NCBI GenBank assembly: GCA_963717695.1 | Contig: CAVQWR010000004.1 | Coordinates: 62,001 to 126,000, forward strand | Reading direction: 5' to 3' | DNA length: 64,000 nucleotides | From: CAIWHR01 sp963717695 | Lineage (GTDB): Bacteria; Pseudomonadota; Gammaproteobacteria; Burkholderiales; Casimicrobiaceae | In this document: piece by piece, positions 26,275 through 35,250 of the stretch | Layout of the letters: each line of letters opens with the position of its first letter | How positions within the stretch are numbered: the first letter of the stretch is position 1 | The notes under the pieces: generated by a model | Seen by the model: only the letters and a program-made list of their open reading frames with translations | The model's database searches: none | Told to the model about the DNA's origin: nothing | Position numbers and translations under genes: made by a program

Positions 26275-26478
26275 GCGGGGTTGTCCTGATCGGCTCGGTG
26301 GGCGCGTTGGTTTGAATGCACCGCGGCTCCCTGGCGCGCGGCAGCGCTCGTCATTCGGATTGTAATCGAGCGCGGGGGGCTCCCGCCACCGGATTCGGCC
26401 GGCGCGGGAGGGCGTGCGCCTGCTAGAATGAATCATCGCCGCAGAGCGTTCGTGCGGGTCCGCCCGAGCGCCGCCATC

Positions 26479-27624
26479 ATGTCCGATCCCGATCGCCCAT
26501 TCGAGGCCGCCGCGCCCGCAGCGCCGGACGCCGCCGCAGGTCCGGCCCATGCCGAGGCCAGCGCGCCCGAGTGGGCCGAAGCGCCGCCGCCCGCACGCAC
26601 GCCGCGCGTCGCCCCGCGAACGCTTGCCACGATCCTCGCCGCCTGCGCGCTTCTCGTCGCCGTCGTCGTGTGGATCGACGCTCGTCGCGTGCAGCGCGAC
26701 TTTCGCGCGGAGGTCGCGCAACGGCTCTCCGGCATCGAGGCGTCGACGGCCGCCACCGCGAAGACCGAAGTCTCGCTCGCAGGCGAGCTGCACGACGCGC
26801 AGGCGCAGATCAACCAGCTCGAGGCGCACCTTGCCGAGTCGCAGTCGCAGCAGGCGGCGCTGGAGGCGCTCTACCGGGATCTCGCGCCGTCGCGCGACGA
26901 GATCGCTGTTTCCGAAATCGAGCAGGTGCTGCTGGTGGCGAACCAGCAGCTCCAGCTCGCCGGCAACGTTCCTTCGGCGCTGACCGCGCTGCAGCTCGCC
27001 GACCTCAAGCTGCGCCAGCTCGATCGGCCGCAGTTCCTGCCGCTGCGGCGCGCGCTCGCGAACGACATGGACGCGCTGCGCGCGGTGCCGTTCGTCGACG
27101 TCACCGGCCTGTCGCTGAAGCTCGACCAGGCGATGCTGCAGGCAGCTTCGCTTCCGCTCGCGATGGACGAGCGGGTGCCGCAGGCGGCTGCGACCAAGGG
27201 CGACGTTCCGTTGGCGGAAGTGCCGGCGTGGCGGCGCATGATCGAGGATGCCTGGGCGCAGGTGCGCGATCTCATCCGCATCGAGAACACCGACCGACCC
27301 GCTGCGGCACTGCTGCCGCCGTCGCAGCAGTATTTCGTGCGCGAGAACCTGAAGCTGCGCCTGCTGGGCGCGCGCATCGCGCTGCAGAATCACGACGACG
27401 CCAGTTTTCGCGCCGACGTCGCCGCGGCCGAAGCGCTGCTGAAGCAGTACTTCGACACTCGCGCGAAGCCGGTGCAGGCCGTGCAGGCGACGCTGAAGCT
27501 CCTCGCCGCGACGCCGGCGGCGAGCGCGATGCCGACGCTCACGCGGAGCCTCGAGGCCGTGCGCGCGCTGCGCGCCGCACAGGAACGCGGACCGTCGCGG
27601 GCAGCGGCGCCGGCCGCGCGCTGA
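26479..27624 (+). CDS. hemX: HemX family protein (uroporphyrinogen-III C-methyltransferase-like, membrane anchored)
   Basis: The 381-residue product has an acidic Ala/Pro-rich N-terminal tail, one transmembrane helix (LATILAACALLVAVVVWI at about residues 49-66), a coiled coil with many Glu and Gln, and the HemX core with EQVLLVANQQLQLAGNVPSALTALQLADLKL. Despite the old name, HemX is not a demonstrated methyltransferase; it is thought to help organise heme synthesis at the membrane. hemY follows after 13 nt. It is normally directly behind hemD, but here 2.8 kb away. Confidence 0.88.
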   Translation: MSDPDRPFEAAAPAAPDAAAGPAHAEASAPEWAEAPPPARTPRVAPRTLATILAACALLVAVVVWIDARRVQRDFRAEVAQRLSGIEASTAATAKTEVSLAGELHDAQAQINQLEAHLAESQSQQAALEALYRDLAPSRDEIAVSEIEQVLLVANQQLQLAGNVPSALTALQLADLKLRQLDRPQFLPLRRALANDMDALRAVPFVDVTGLSLKLDQAMLQAASLPLAMDERVPQAAATKGDVPLAEVPAWRRMIEDAWAQVRDLIRIENTDRPAAALLPPSQQYFVRENLKLRLLGARIALQNHDDASFRADVAAAEALLKQYFDTRAKPVQAVQATLKLLAATPAASAMPTLTRSLEAVRALRAAQERGPSRAAAPAAR

Positions 27625-27637
27625 CGGCGGACGCGTC

Positions 27638-28834
27638 GTGCGGATCCTCTTCTGGTTCCTGCTGCTCGCGGCCGCGGCGGTCGCCGTGGCGCTCGCGCTG
27701 ACCTCGAAGCTGGCGGCGGGATACGCGCTGTTCGTCGCGCCGCCGTGGCGCATCGAGCTGTCGCTCAATTTCTTCATCGTTCTCGTCGTGCTGCTGTTCG
27801 TCGGGGGATACGCGCTGGCGCGCCTCGCGCATCGCGTGGCGCAGCTGCCGAAGGACGTCGCCGCGTATCGGCGCCGGCAGGCGCAGGAGCGCGCGCGCGC
27901 GAACCAGGATGCCGCGACCATCGCGCTGCTCGAAGGCCGCTTCGGCAAGGCGCGGCAGGCAGCCGAGGAGGCGCTCGCGATCCCCGGCACGCCGGGGCTG
28001 CCCGCGCTGATCGCCGCCCGCGCGGCACTCGAGACCCGCGATTTCGACGAAATGGCACGGCTGCTCGCGATGCCCTCCGTTCAGATGTCGAGCCTCGCGG
28101 TGCCGCGCCTCATGCTCACTGCCGAAGCGAGGCTCGAGGAGGGACGCCCGACCGAAGCGCTGACCACGCTCGCGGCGCTGCGCAAGGAGGCGGGCGCGCA
28201 CACGGCGGCGCTGCGGCTCGAGCTTCGCGCGATGCAGGGCGCGGGACGCTATGCCGAAATTCCGCCGCTGGTCGACCAGCTCGTGAAGCGCAAGGTCTAC
28301 GGCGCCGCCGAAGGCGAGCATCTGCGCGCCGCCGCGCACGCCGAGGAGCTTGCCGCCCTTGCCGGCAGCGCCGCCGGACTGCGTGCCTACTGGAACAAGC
28401 TCTCCGACTCGGAGAAGCGGATGCCGAAGGTCGCCGCCGCCGCCGCGAAGAGCTTCATGGCGCTGGGCGGCGACCGCGAGGCCGCGGACATCCTGTCGAA
28501 GAGCCTCGAGCGCGAATGGAATTCGTCGCTGGTCATTCTCTATGCGCAATGCCGCACCGCCGACCCGACGCGGCAGCTCGGCGAAGCCGAGCGCTGGCTG
28601 ACGCATCACAACCAGGATCCGGCGCTGCTCTATGCGCTCGGCCTGCTTTGCCAGCGCGAGCAGCTGTGGGGCAAGGCGCAGACCTACCTCGAGGCGAGCC
28701 TTGCGCTCGACGACGATTACCGGACGCACGTGGCGCTGGGCGAGCTCTTCGCGCGGCTCGGGAGGAACGACGACGCCAACGGGCATCTCGTCGCGGCGCT
28801 TCGGCTTGCCCTCGCCGAACTCGGCGGCAGCTGA
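27638..28834 (+). CDS. hemY: HemY family protein (TPR, inner membrane)
   Basis: The 398-residue product begins MRILFWFLLLAAAAVAVALAL and has a second helix (LNFFIVLVVLLFVGGYALAR), followed by tetratricopeptide-like helices through the rest, including LLEGRFGKARQAAEEAL and PALLYALGLLCQREQLWGKAQTYLEASLAL. This is the proteobacterial HemY, a heme-synthesis accessory protein unrelated to the Bacillus protoporphyrinogen oxidase of that name. Start GTG 27638 is 13 nt behind hemX. Confidence 0.9.
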   Translation: MRILFWFLLLAAAAVAVALALTSKLAAGYALFVAPPWRIELSLNFFIVLVVLLFVGGYALARLAHRVAQLPKDVAAYRRRQAQERARANQDAATIALLEGRFGKARQAAEEALAIPGTPGLPALIAARAALETRDFDEMARLLAMPSVQMSSLAVPRLMLTAEARLEEGRPTEALTTLAALRKEAGAHTAALRLELRAMQGAGRYAEIPPLVDQLVKRKVYGAAEGEHLRAAAHAEELAALAGSAAGLRAYWNKLSDSEKRMPKVAAAAAKSFMALGGDREAADILSKSLEREWNSSLVILYAQCRTADPTRQLGEAERWLTHHNQDPALLYALGLLCQREQLWGKAQTYLEASLALDDDYRTHVALGELFARLGRNDDANGHLVAALRLALAELGGS

Positions 28835-29163
28835 CACACGCGTCGGACGGGTGTTTTCCGGGCTGACGTTCGGGGAGCCGGCTCATTCACCGAGCGCGGA
28901 TCCTACATGGACGTGGGATGCCCATTCGCCAGCCTGCGTTTGCCGGGGTATCCAGGGCGACTCGACGAGGAGCGGTCCGCGAGCCCGCCTTGTCGCCGCG
29001 CCTCATTCGCGCCGACCGCCGGTCCGAATTTGCCGCTTTCGGCGGTCCGGATTCGCTGACCCGGCGACGTTGACCTCCATCGGCGATTTCGTCAGACTCC
29101 CGTCGGAAAGCGGCGGTTGTTCGTTCCGATCTTCGAGATTGCCTCACGGCGAAGGGAGATCTC
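28835..29163. other. Intergenic region, 329 nt, upstream of the repeat protein
   Basis: No gene is supported. GACCGCC and GGCGGTC form an inverted repeat near 29015-29050. A weak candidate promoter is TTGACC at 29070-29075, a 17-nt spacer and CAGACT at 29093-29098, which resembles the layout seen before the S53 peptidase. A clear GGGAG precedes the start codon at 29164. Confidence 0.35.
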
Positions 29164-32163
29164 ATGAGCGTGCCAGGCGACGGCAGTGCTGTTCGTGGCG
29201 CAGTTCCGGAATTTGAGCACTGCACGCCGAGACGGATCGGCGGTCCCTTCGGACCCGTGCGCAACGCCAGTTCAAGGCGCTTCGTCGGGATCGTCCTGTC
29301 GTTCCTGGCACTTGCTGCGGGTCAGCCGGCATTGGCCGCGGTACTGCCGCCGACGCTGGCGAAGGCGTTCGGTGCGGCGAGCATCCTGATCGGCCAGTCG
29401 ACGTCGCTGACGTTCACGGTCAACAACCCGAATCCGGGCACGACGCTGACCAACATCAACTTTTCCGACGGTTTCCCCAGCGGGCTGGTGGTGGCGACGC
29501 CGAACGGGCTCGCCAACACCTGCGGCGGGAGCATCAGCGCGCCGCCGGGGAACCCCGGCGTCGGGATGAGCGGCGTGACGCTGGCGCCGGGGGCGTCGTG
29601 CACGTGGAGCATCAACGTGACGGCGACCTCGGCGGGTGCCAAGAACAACACGACCAACGCGATATCGGCGACCGAGAGCAGCGTCGGCGGCACGGCATCG
29701 GCGTCGATCAATGTGCCCACACCCTCGCCGCCGACGATCGGCAAGGCGTTCGGCGCGGCGAGCATCCTGATCGGCCAGTCGACGTCGCTGACGTTCAGCA
29801 TCGCCAATCCGAATCCGACGTTCACTACGCTGACCAACATCAACTTTTCCGACGGTCTCCCCAGCGGGCTGGTGGTGGCGACGCCGAACGGGCTCGCCAA
29901 CACCTGCGGCGGGAGCATCAGCGCGCCGCCGGGGAACCCCGGCGTCGGGATGAGCGGCGTGACGCTGGCGCCGGGGGCGTCGTGCACGTGGAGCATCAAC
30001 GTGACGGCGACCTCGGCGGGTGCCAAGAACAACACGACCAACGCGATATCGGCGACCGAGAGCAGCGTCGGCGGCACGGCGTCGGCGTCGATCAATGTGC
30101 CCACACCCTCGCCGCCGACGATCGGCAAGGCGTTCGGCGCGGCAAGCATCCTGATCGGCCAGTCGACGTCGCTGACGTTCAGCATCGCCAATCCGAATCC
30201 GACGTTCACTACGCTGACCAACATCAACTTTTCCGACGGTTTCCCCAGCGGGCTGGTGGTGGCGACGCCGAACGGGCTCGCCAACACCTGCGGCGGGAGC
30301 ATCAGCGCGCCGCCGGGGAACCCCGGCGTCGGGATGAGCGGCGTGACGCTGGCGCCGGGGGCGTCGTGCACGTGGAGCATCAACGTGACGGCGACCTCGG
30401 CGGGTGCCAAGAACAACACGACCAACGCGATATCGGCGACCGAGAGCAGCGTCGGCGGCACGGCGTCGGCGTCGATCAATGTGCCCACACCCTCGCCGCC
30501 GACGATCGGCAAGGCGTTCGGCGCGGCAAGCATCCTGATCGGCCAGTCGACGTCGCTGACGTTCAGCATCGCCAATCCGAATCCGACGTTCACTACGCTG
30601 ACCAACATCAACTTTTCCGACGGTTTCCCCAGCGGGCTGGTGGTGGCGACGCCGAACGGGCTCGCCAACACCTGCGGCGGGAGCATCAGCGCGCCGCCGG
30701 GGAACCCCGGCGTCGGGATGAGCGGCGTGACGCTGGCGCCGGGGGCGTCGTGCACGTGGAGCATCAACGTGACGGCGACCTCGGCGGGTGCCAAGAACAA
30801 CACGACCAACGCGATATCGGCGACCGAGAGCAGCGTCGGCGGCACGGCGTCGGCGTCGATCAATGTGCCCACACCCTCGCCGCCGACGATCGGCAAGGCG
30901 TTCGGCGCGGCGAGCATCCTGATCGGCCAGTCGACGTCGCTGACGTTCAGCATCGCCAATCCGAATCCGACGTTCACTACGCTGACCAACATCAACTTTT
31001 CTGACGGTCTCCCCAGCGGGCTGGTGGTGGCGACGCCGAACGGGCTCGCCAACACCTGCGGCGGGAGCATCAGCGCGCCGCCGGGGAACCCCGGCGTCGG
31101 GATGAGCGGCGTGACGCTGGCGCCGGGGGCGTCGTGCACGTGGAGCATCAACGTGACGGCGACCTCGGCGGGTGCCAAGAACAACACGACCAACGCGATA
31201 TCGGCGACCGAGAGCAGCGTCGGCGGCACGGCGTCGGCGTCGATCAATGTGCCCACACCCTCGCCGCCGACGATCGGCAAGGCGTTCGGCGCGGCGAGCA
31301 TCCTGATCGGCCAGTCGACGTCGCTGACGTTCAGCATCGCCAATCCGAATCCGACGTTCACTACGCTGACCAACATCAACTTTTCCGACGGTCTCCCCAG
31401 CGGGCTGGTGGTGGCGACGCCGAACGGGCTCGCCAACACCTGCGGCGGGAGCATCAGCGCGCCGCCGGGGAACCCCGGCGTCGGGATGAGCGGCGTGACG
31501 CTGGCGCCGGGGGCGTCGTGCACGTGGAGCATCAACGTGACGGCGACTTCGGCGGGTGCCAAGAACAACACGACCAACGCGATATCGGCGACCGAGAGCA
31601 GCGTCGGCGGTACGGCGTCGGCGTCGATCAACGTGCTCGGCACGCCCGTGTTCACGAGCGCGGCGTCGCGGAAGACGCACGGCGCCGCTGGGCCGTTCGA
31701 CCTCGCGCTTTCGCTCGTGCCCACCAACCCGACCACCGAGCCGCGCATCGGGCCGACACAAACGATCGTGATGACGTTCGACAAGCCGATCGCGAGCGCG
31801 GACAACCCGACGGTCACCGAGGGCACGGCGACGTTCAATTCAATGTCGATTTCCGGAAACGACGTGATCCTGACCTTCACCGGCGTGACCGACATCCAGT
31901 ACGTGACGATCACGCTCGGCAACGTCGCCTCGACCGATGGCGGCACCGGCGGGTCGGGCTCGGTGCGGATCGGATTCCTGGTCGGTGACGTGAGTCAGAA
32001 CCGGGTGGTGACGGTGGCGGATCTCGGGCTCGTCAACGCACAGCTCGCGCAGGTCGTCAACGCGGCGAATTTCCTGAAGGACGTGAATGCGAGCGGGTCG
32101 GTCACCGTCGCAGACAAGGGCCTCACCAACGCCAACCTGACGCGGGCGCTGGCGGCGCCGTAA
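29164..32163 (+). CDS. Secreted repeat protein: six DUF11-like/DUF7933-like beta domains plus dockerin-like C-terminus
   Basis: The 999-residue protein has a late signal peptide (residues about 38-59, FVGIVLSFLALAAGQPALAA), then six tandem 127-128-residue units from about residue 62 to 824. Each unit starts PPTIGKAFGAASILIG, has a Cys in ANTCGG and another in GASCTW, likely one disulfide per domain, and ends ASASIN. I place them among DUF11-like surface domains. A separate beta domain follows (about 830-935). The end has two dockerin-like calcium loops, GDVSQNRVVTVADLGLVNAQ and DVNASGSVTVADKGLTNAN. It is probably a long adhesive or surface protein. No anchor sequence is visible. The next gene converges. 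Confidence 0.85.
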   Translation: MSVPGDGSAVRGAVPEFEHCTPRRIGGPFGPVRNASSRRFVGIVLSFLALAAGQPALAAVLPPTLAKAFGAASILIGQSTSLTFTVNNPNPGTTLTNINFSDGFPSGLVVATPNGLANTCGGSISAPPGNPGVGMSGVTLAPGASCTWSINVTATSAGAKNNTTNAISATESSVGGTASASINVPTPSPPTIGKAFGAASILIGQSTSLTFSIANPNPTFTTLTNINFSDGLPSGLVVATPNGLANTCGGSISAPPGNPGVGMSGVTLAPGASCTWSINVTATSAGAKNNTTNAISATESSVGGTASASINVPTPSPPTIGKAFGAASILIGQSTSLTFSIANPNPTFTTLTNINFSDGFPSGLVVATPNGLANTCGGSISAPPGNPGVGMSGVTLAPGASCTWSINVTATSAGAKNNTTNAISATESSVGGTASASINVPTPSPPTIGKAFGAASILIGQSTSLTFSIANPNPTFTTLTNINFSDGFPSGLVVATPNGLANTCGGSISAPPGNPGVGMSGVTLAPGASCTWSINVTATSAGAKNNTTNAISATESSVGGTASASINVPTPSPPTIGKAFGAASILIGQSTSLTFSIANPNPTFTTLTNINFSDGLPSGLVVATPNGLANTCGGSISAPPGNPGVGMSGVTLAPGASCTWSINVTATSAGAKNNTTNAISATESSVGGTASASINVPTPSPPTIGKAFGAASILIGQSTSLTFSIANPNPTFTTLTNINFSDGLPSGLVVATPNGLANTCGGSISAPPGNPGVGMSGVTLAPGASCTWSINVTATSAGAKNNTTNAISATESSVGGTASASINVLGTPVFTSAASRKTHGAAGPFDLALSLVPTNPTTEPRIGPTQTIVMTFDKPIASADNPTVTEGTATFNSMSISGNDVILTFTGVTDIQYVTITLGNVASTDGGTGGSGSVRIGFLVGDVSQNRVVTVADLGLVNAQLAQVVNAANFLKDVNASGSVTVADKGLTNANLTRALAAP
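29347..31635 (+). repeat. Six tandem near-identical 384-bp coding repeats
   Basis: Measured from the AAGGCGTTCGG of each unit, copies begin at 29362, 29743, 30127, 30511, 30895 and 31279; the first is 381 bp (one codon shorter), the others exactly 384 bp. Differences are few and mostly synonymous: GGTTTCCCC (units 1, 3, 4) against GGTCTCCCC (2, 5, 6), one C/T in unit 5, GCGGCG/GCGGCA in units 3 and 4, and two changes in unit 6. The pattern indicates recent duplication or gene conversion. Confidence 0.97.
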
Positions 32164-32195
32164 CGATCCGGTTCGCGCGTCGTCGACAAACGCTC

Positions 32196-32220
32196 TGCCG
32201 CGGCGCAATTTGCCGCGGCA
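32196..32220. terminator. Hairpin between convergent genes
   Basis: TGCCGCGGC and GCCGCGGCA form a perfect 9-bp stem with a 7-nt loop in the 66-nt gap between the repeat protein and the ferredoxin reductase. There is no T-tract; it may terminate weakly in both directions. Confidence 0.45.
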
Positions 32221-32229
32221 CGCGTTGCG

Positions 32230-33270
32230 TCAGGCGCCGGCGCGCGCTTCCGTTTCGGCGCCGAGCGTGAAGCTGTCGGCGAAGAATTCGCCGGGTGGAA
32301 GACCGCGCGTGCCGGTGAATGCCTTGCGCGCCGCGTCGATCATCGCCGGGCCGCCGCACGCGTACACCTGATAGCCGGAGAGATCGGCGAAATCGTCGAG
32401 CACCGCCTGGTGCACGAAGCCCGTTCGCCCCGGCCACGCGTCGTCGGGCGCGGGATCGGAGAGCACCGGGATGAACGTGAAATTGGCGCTCTGCTGCCAG
32501 CGGCCGGGCAGCTCGGGCATGTAGAGATCGCGCTTCGCGCGTACGCCCCAATACAGCACCATCGGACGATCGCGGTCGAGATGATGGTGCAGCGCGTGCT
32601 CGATCACACCCTTGATCGGCGCGAAGCCGGTGCCGCCGGCGACGAAGATGATCGGCTTGTCCGAGTCCTCGCGCAGATAGAACGCGCCGAGCGGACCCTC
32701 GAAGCGCAGGATCTCGCGCCCCTTGAACTGATTGAACAGCTGCTCGGTGAACACGCCGCCGGCGATGTGGCGGATGTGCAGCTCGAGGAGCGCGTCGTCG
32801 TGCGGCGCGGTGGCGAGCGAGAAGCTGCGGCGGTGGCCGTCCTTCAGCAGCAGGTCGATGTACTGGCCGGCGAGGAACTGCAGCCGCTCGTTCGCGGGCA
32901 GCTTCAGCTTCACGATCGCGACGTCGCTCGTGGGCTTGTCGATCGACTCGATCCGGCACGGCAGCTTGCGGATGCGGATGTCGCCCGCGCGGCGCACCTC
33001 GCGCACCTCGATCACGAGGTCGGTGACGGGCTTCGCGCAGCAGAAGAGGGCGAGCCCGTCGGCCTTATCGGCGTCGGTCAGCGTCGTCGACTGGTAGGCG
33101 CCGTAGTCGACGCTGCCCTCGAGGATGCGACCCTTGCAGGTCCCGCAGGCGCCGTTGCGGCACCCGTACGGCAGCATGAGATCCGCGGCCATCGCGGACG
33201 AGAGGACGGTCTCGTCGTCGGCGCAGGTGAACGAATGCTCGCTGGGCTTTATGGTAATCTGGAACGGCAT
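32230..33270 (-). CDS. 2Fe-2S ferredoxin-NAD(P)H reductase (CDP-6-deoxy-delta-3,4-glucoseen reductase-like)
   Basis: The 346-residue protein has three parts: an N-terminal plant-type 2Fe-2S domain with YGCRNGACGTCKGR and a fourth Cys in LFCCAKP; an FAD domain with HRRSFSLATAP; and an NAD(P) domain with FVAGGTGFAPIKGVIEHAL and VYACGGPAMID. This architecture matches enzymes annotated as CDP-6-deoxy-delta-3,4-glucoseen reductase, found beside ubiA in many Betaproteobacteria where no dideoxysugar genes exist. It probably supplies electrons to an oxygenase or radical partner, possibly in ubiquinone metabolism; that is inference. Confidence 0.88.
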   Translation of the reverse strand: MPFQITIKPSEHSFTCADDETVLSSAMAADLMLPYGCRNGACGTCKGRILEGSVDYGAYQSTTLTDADKADGLALFCCAKPVTDLVIEVREVRRAGDIRIRKLPCRIESIDKPTSDVAIVKLKLPANERLQFLAGQYIDLLLKDGHRRSFSLATAPHDDALLELHIRHIAGGVFTEQLFNQFKGREILRFEGPLGAFYLREDSDKPIIFVAGGTGFAPIKGVIEHALHHHLDRDRPMVLYWGVRAKRDLYMPELPGRWQQSANFTFIPVLSDPAPDDAWPGRTGFVHQAVLDDFADLSGYQVYACGGPAMIDAARKAFTGTRGLPPGEFFADSFTLGAETEARAGA

Positions 33271-33331
33271 GATTTGCGCGCTGGAACAATGAGATGCATC
33301 AGGGGTTCGGCAGGCGGGAAAGGCGCGGGCG

Positions 33332-34235
33332 GTGATCCGGCTACTGTTGATCGGCTGCGGTGACGTGGCGCTGCGAACCGCCGACCTGCTGCGTTCGAAG
33401 GTGCGCCTCTACGGCCTTACGCGGCGCGCCGAGGATGCCCCCCGTCTGCGCGCCCACGGCATCGTTCCGATCGTCGGCGACCTCGACCATCACGCAACGC
33501 TGCGGCGCCTGCGCGCGGCGCCGTTTGCCGTCCTGCATTTCGCGCCGCCGCCGTCCGAAGGCCGCGACGATCCGCGCACGCAGAAGCTGATTGCTGCACT
33601 GGCGCGGGCGCGAAGCATACCACAGCGATTCGTCTACGTTTCGACGTCCGGCGTCTATGGCGATTGCGCCGGCGCCCGCATCGACGAGTCGCGGCCGCGC
33701 CGTGCGCAGACGCCGCGCGCACGCCGCCGCGTCGCCGCCGAGGACCGCCTGCGCGAGTGGGCGAAGCGCAACGGCGTGGCGCTCGCGATCCTGCGCGTGC
33801 CCGGCATCTACGCGGAGACGCGGCTGCCGGTCGAGCGCATCCGGCACGGCTCGCCGGTGCTCTCGCCCGATGCCGACGTCTACACGAATCACATCCACGC
33901 GGGCGACCTCGCGCGCGCCAGCATCGCCGCGGCGTTTCGCGCGAAGCCGAATCGCGCCTACAACATCTCCGACGATTCCGAGATGAAGATGGGCACGTGG
34001 ATGGACGCGATCGCCGACACGTTCCAGCTGCCGCGCCCGCCGCGCGTGTCTTGGGAGGAAGCCGAGCGCCGGATCGCGCCGCTGCTGCTGTCGTTCATGA
34101 GCGAATCGCGCCGCCTCACCAACGGCAGGATGAAGCGCGAGCTGCGCGTCCGGCTGCGCTATCCCGACGCCGCAGGCCATGCTGGCCGAGGTTGCGCCGC
34201 GCGACCTGCGCAAGCAACTGGCGCTGCCGCTGTGA
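33332..34235 (+). CDS. SDR/epimerase family protein (YeeZ-like); probable one-base frameshift near the 3' end
   Basis: The product is an atypical NAD(P)-binding protein starting MIRLLLIGCGDVALRTADLL, with VLHFAPPPSEG, FVYVSTSGVYGDCAGARIDE and RVPGIYAETRLPVERI, as in YeeZ-type proteins. As written, the frame runs to 34243 with an unlikely tail. Removing one C from the CCC at 34163-34165 gives RYPTPQAMLAEVAPRDLRKQL and a stop at 34233-34235, a sensible family ending of about 300 residues and 4 nt before ubiA. The frameshift is probably a sequence error. Confidence 0.8.
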
Positions 34236-34239
34236 GCCG

Positions 34240-35175
34240 ATGAGCGACGCGAAGCCGGAGGCCGAGGGGCGCACGCCGCTGCGCTGGGGCGCGATTGCCG
34301 CGCGCCTCGATGCGTACGAGCGCCTCATCCGTCTCGACAAGCCGATCGGCATCCTGCTGCTGCTGTGGCCGACGCTGACGGCGCTGTGGATGGCGGGCTT
34401 CGGCGAGCCGCCGCTGCGCCTCGTGCTGGTCTTCACCGTCGGGACGATCCTGATGCGCTCGGCCGGGTGCGCGGTGAACGACTGGGCCGACCGGCGCTTC
34501 GATGCGCACGTGCAGCGGACCGCGCAGCGTCCGCTCGCGACCGGCGAGATCGCGCCATGGGAAGCGCTGCTGCTCGGCAACGTGCTCGCGTTCCTCGCAT
34601 TCCTCCTCGTGCTGTCGACGAACACGACGACGGCGCTGCTGTCGGTGCCGGCGGTGGCCATCGCCTTCATCTATCCGTTCTTCAAGCGGTTCTTCGCGCT
34701 GCCGCAGGCGTTCCTCGGCATCGCGTTCTCATTCGGCATGCCGATGGCGTATGCGGCGATGTTCGACCGCGTTCCCGCCATCGGCTGGTGGCTGCTTCTC
34801 GTCAACCTGTTCTGGGTGATCGCCTACGACACCGAGTACGCGATGGTCGACCGCGACGACGACGTGCGGCTCGGCCTCAAGACGTCCGCGATCGCATTCG
34901 GCCGCTTCGACGTGGCCGCGGTCGCGCTCTGCTACGCGATCTATCTTGTCGGAATGGCGTACGGCGGCTACGCCCGCGCGGTCGGGCCGTACTACTACGC
35001 GGGAATCGCCGTCGCCGCGGGCTGCGCAGCCTGGCATGTGTGGCTGATCCGCCATCGCGATCGGGAGGCGTGCTTCCGGGCGTTCCTGCACAATCACTGG
35101 CTCGGCCTCGCGGTATTCGCCGGCACCGCGCTCGATTTCGCGATCCGCGCCGACGCCTGGCCGCGTCATCTATAG
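34240..35175 (+). CDS. ubiA: 4-hydroxybenzoate octaprenyltransferase
   Basis: The 311-residue membrane protein attaches the polyprenyl tail to 4-hydroxybenzoate in ubiquinone synthesis. It has RLDKPIGILLLLWPTLTALW, the first aspartate motif MRSAGCAVNDWADRRFDAHV followed by RTAQRPLATGEI, and the second motif YDTEYAMVDRDDDVRLGLKTSAI. About eight hydrophobic helices are visible. ATG 34240 lies 4 nt after the corrected end of the upstream gene. Confidence 0.95.
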   Translation: MSDAKPEAEGRTPLRWGAIAARLDAYERLIRLDKPIGILLLLWPTLTALWMAGFGEPPLRLVLVFTVGTILMRSAGCAVNDWADRRFDAHVQRTAQRPLATGEIAPWEALLLGNVLAFLAFLLVLSTNTTTALLSVPAVAIAFIYPFFKRFFALPQAFLGIAFSFGMPMAYAAMFDRVPAIGWWLLLVNLFWVIAYDTEYAMVDRDDDVRLGLKTSAIAFGRFDVAAVALCYAIYLVGMAYGGYARAVGPYYYAGIAVAAGCAAWHVWLIRHRDREACFRAFLHNHWLGLAVFAGTALDFAIRADAWPRHL

Positions 35176-35194
35176 CGAAATCCGGTAGGCGTGC

Positions 35195-35224
35195 GAAAAG
35201 AAGCGGGCGCCGCAGGGCGCCCGC
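35195..35224 (-). terminator. Intrinsic terminator downstream of ompW
   Basis: GCGGGCGCC and GGCGCCCGC (35203-35224) form a perfect 9-bp stem with a 4-nt loop. Read on the minus strand it is followed by TTCTTTTC, so it suits the end of the ompW transcript, 26 nt past the stop codon. Confidence 0.7.
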
Positions 35225-35250
35225 CGTCGAACGTTGCCGCTGCGCGAGGT

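Noticed and set aside
29347..31635. CRISPR-like or satellite array
   Set aside because: Units are 384 bp with no spacers and form a continuous reading frame with a signal peptide and C-terminal domain.
29322..31946. 874-codon antisense ORF across the repeat array
   Set aside because: It exists only because the repeat unit has no stops in that frame; it has no signal peptide or recognisable domain and the sense frame has both.
32230..33270. Dideoxysugar biosynthesis role implied by the glucoseen-reductase name
   Set aside because: No partner dehydrase or CDP-sugar genes are nearby; the name is inherited from annotation of a broad reductase family.
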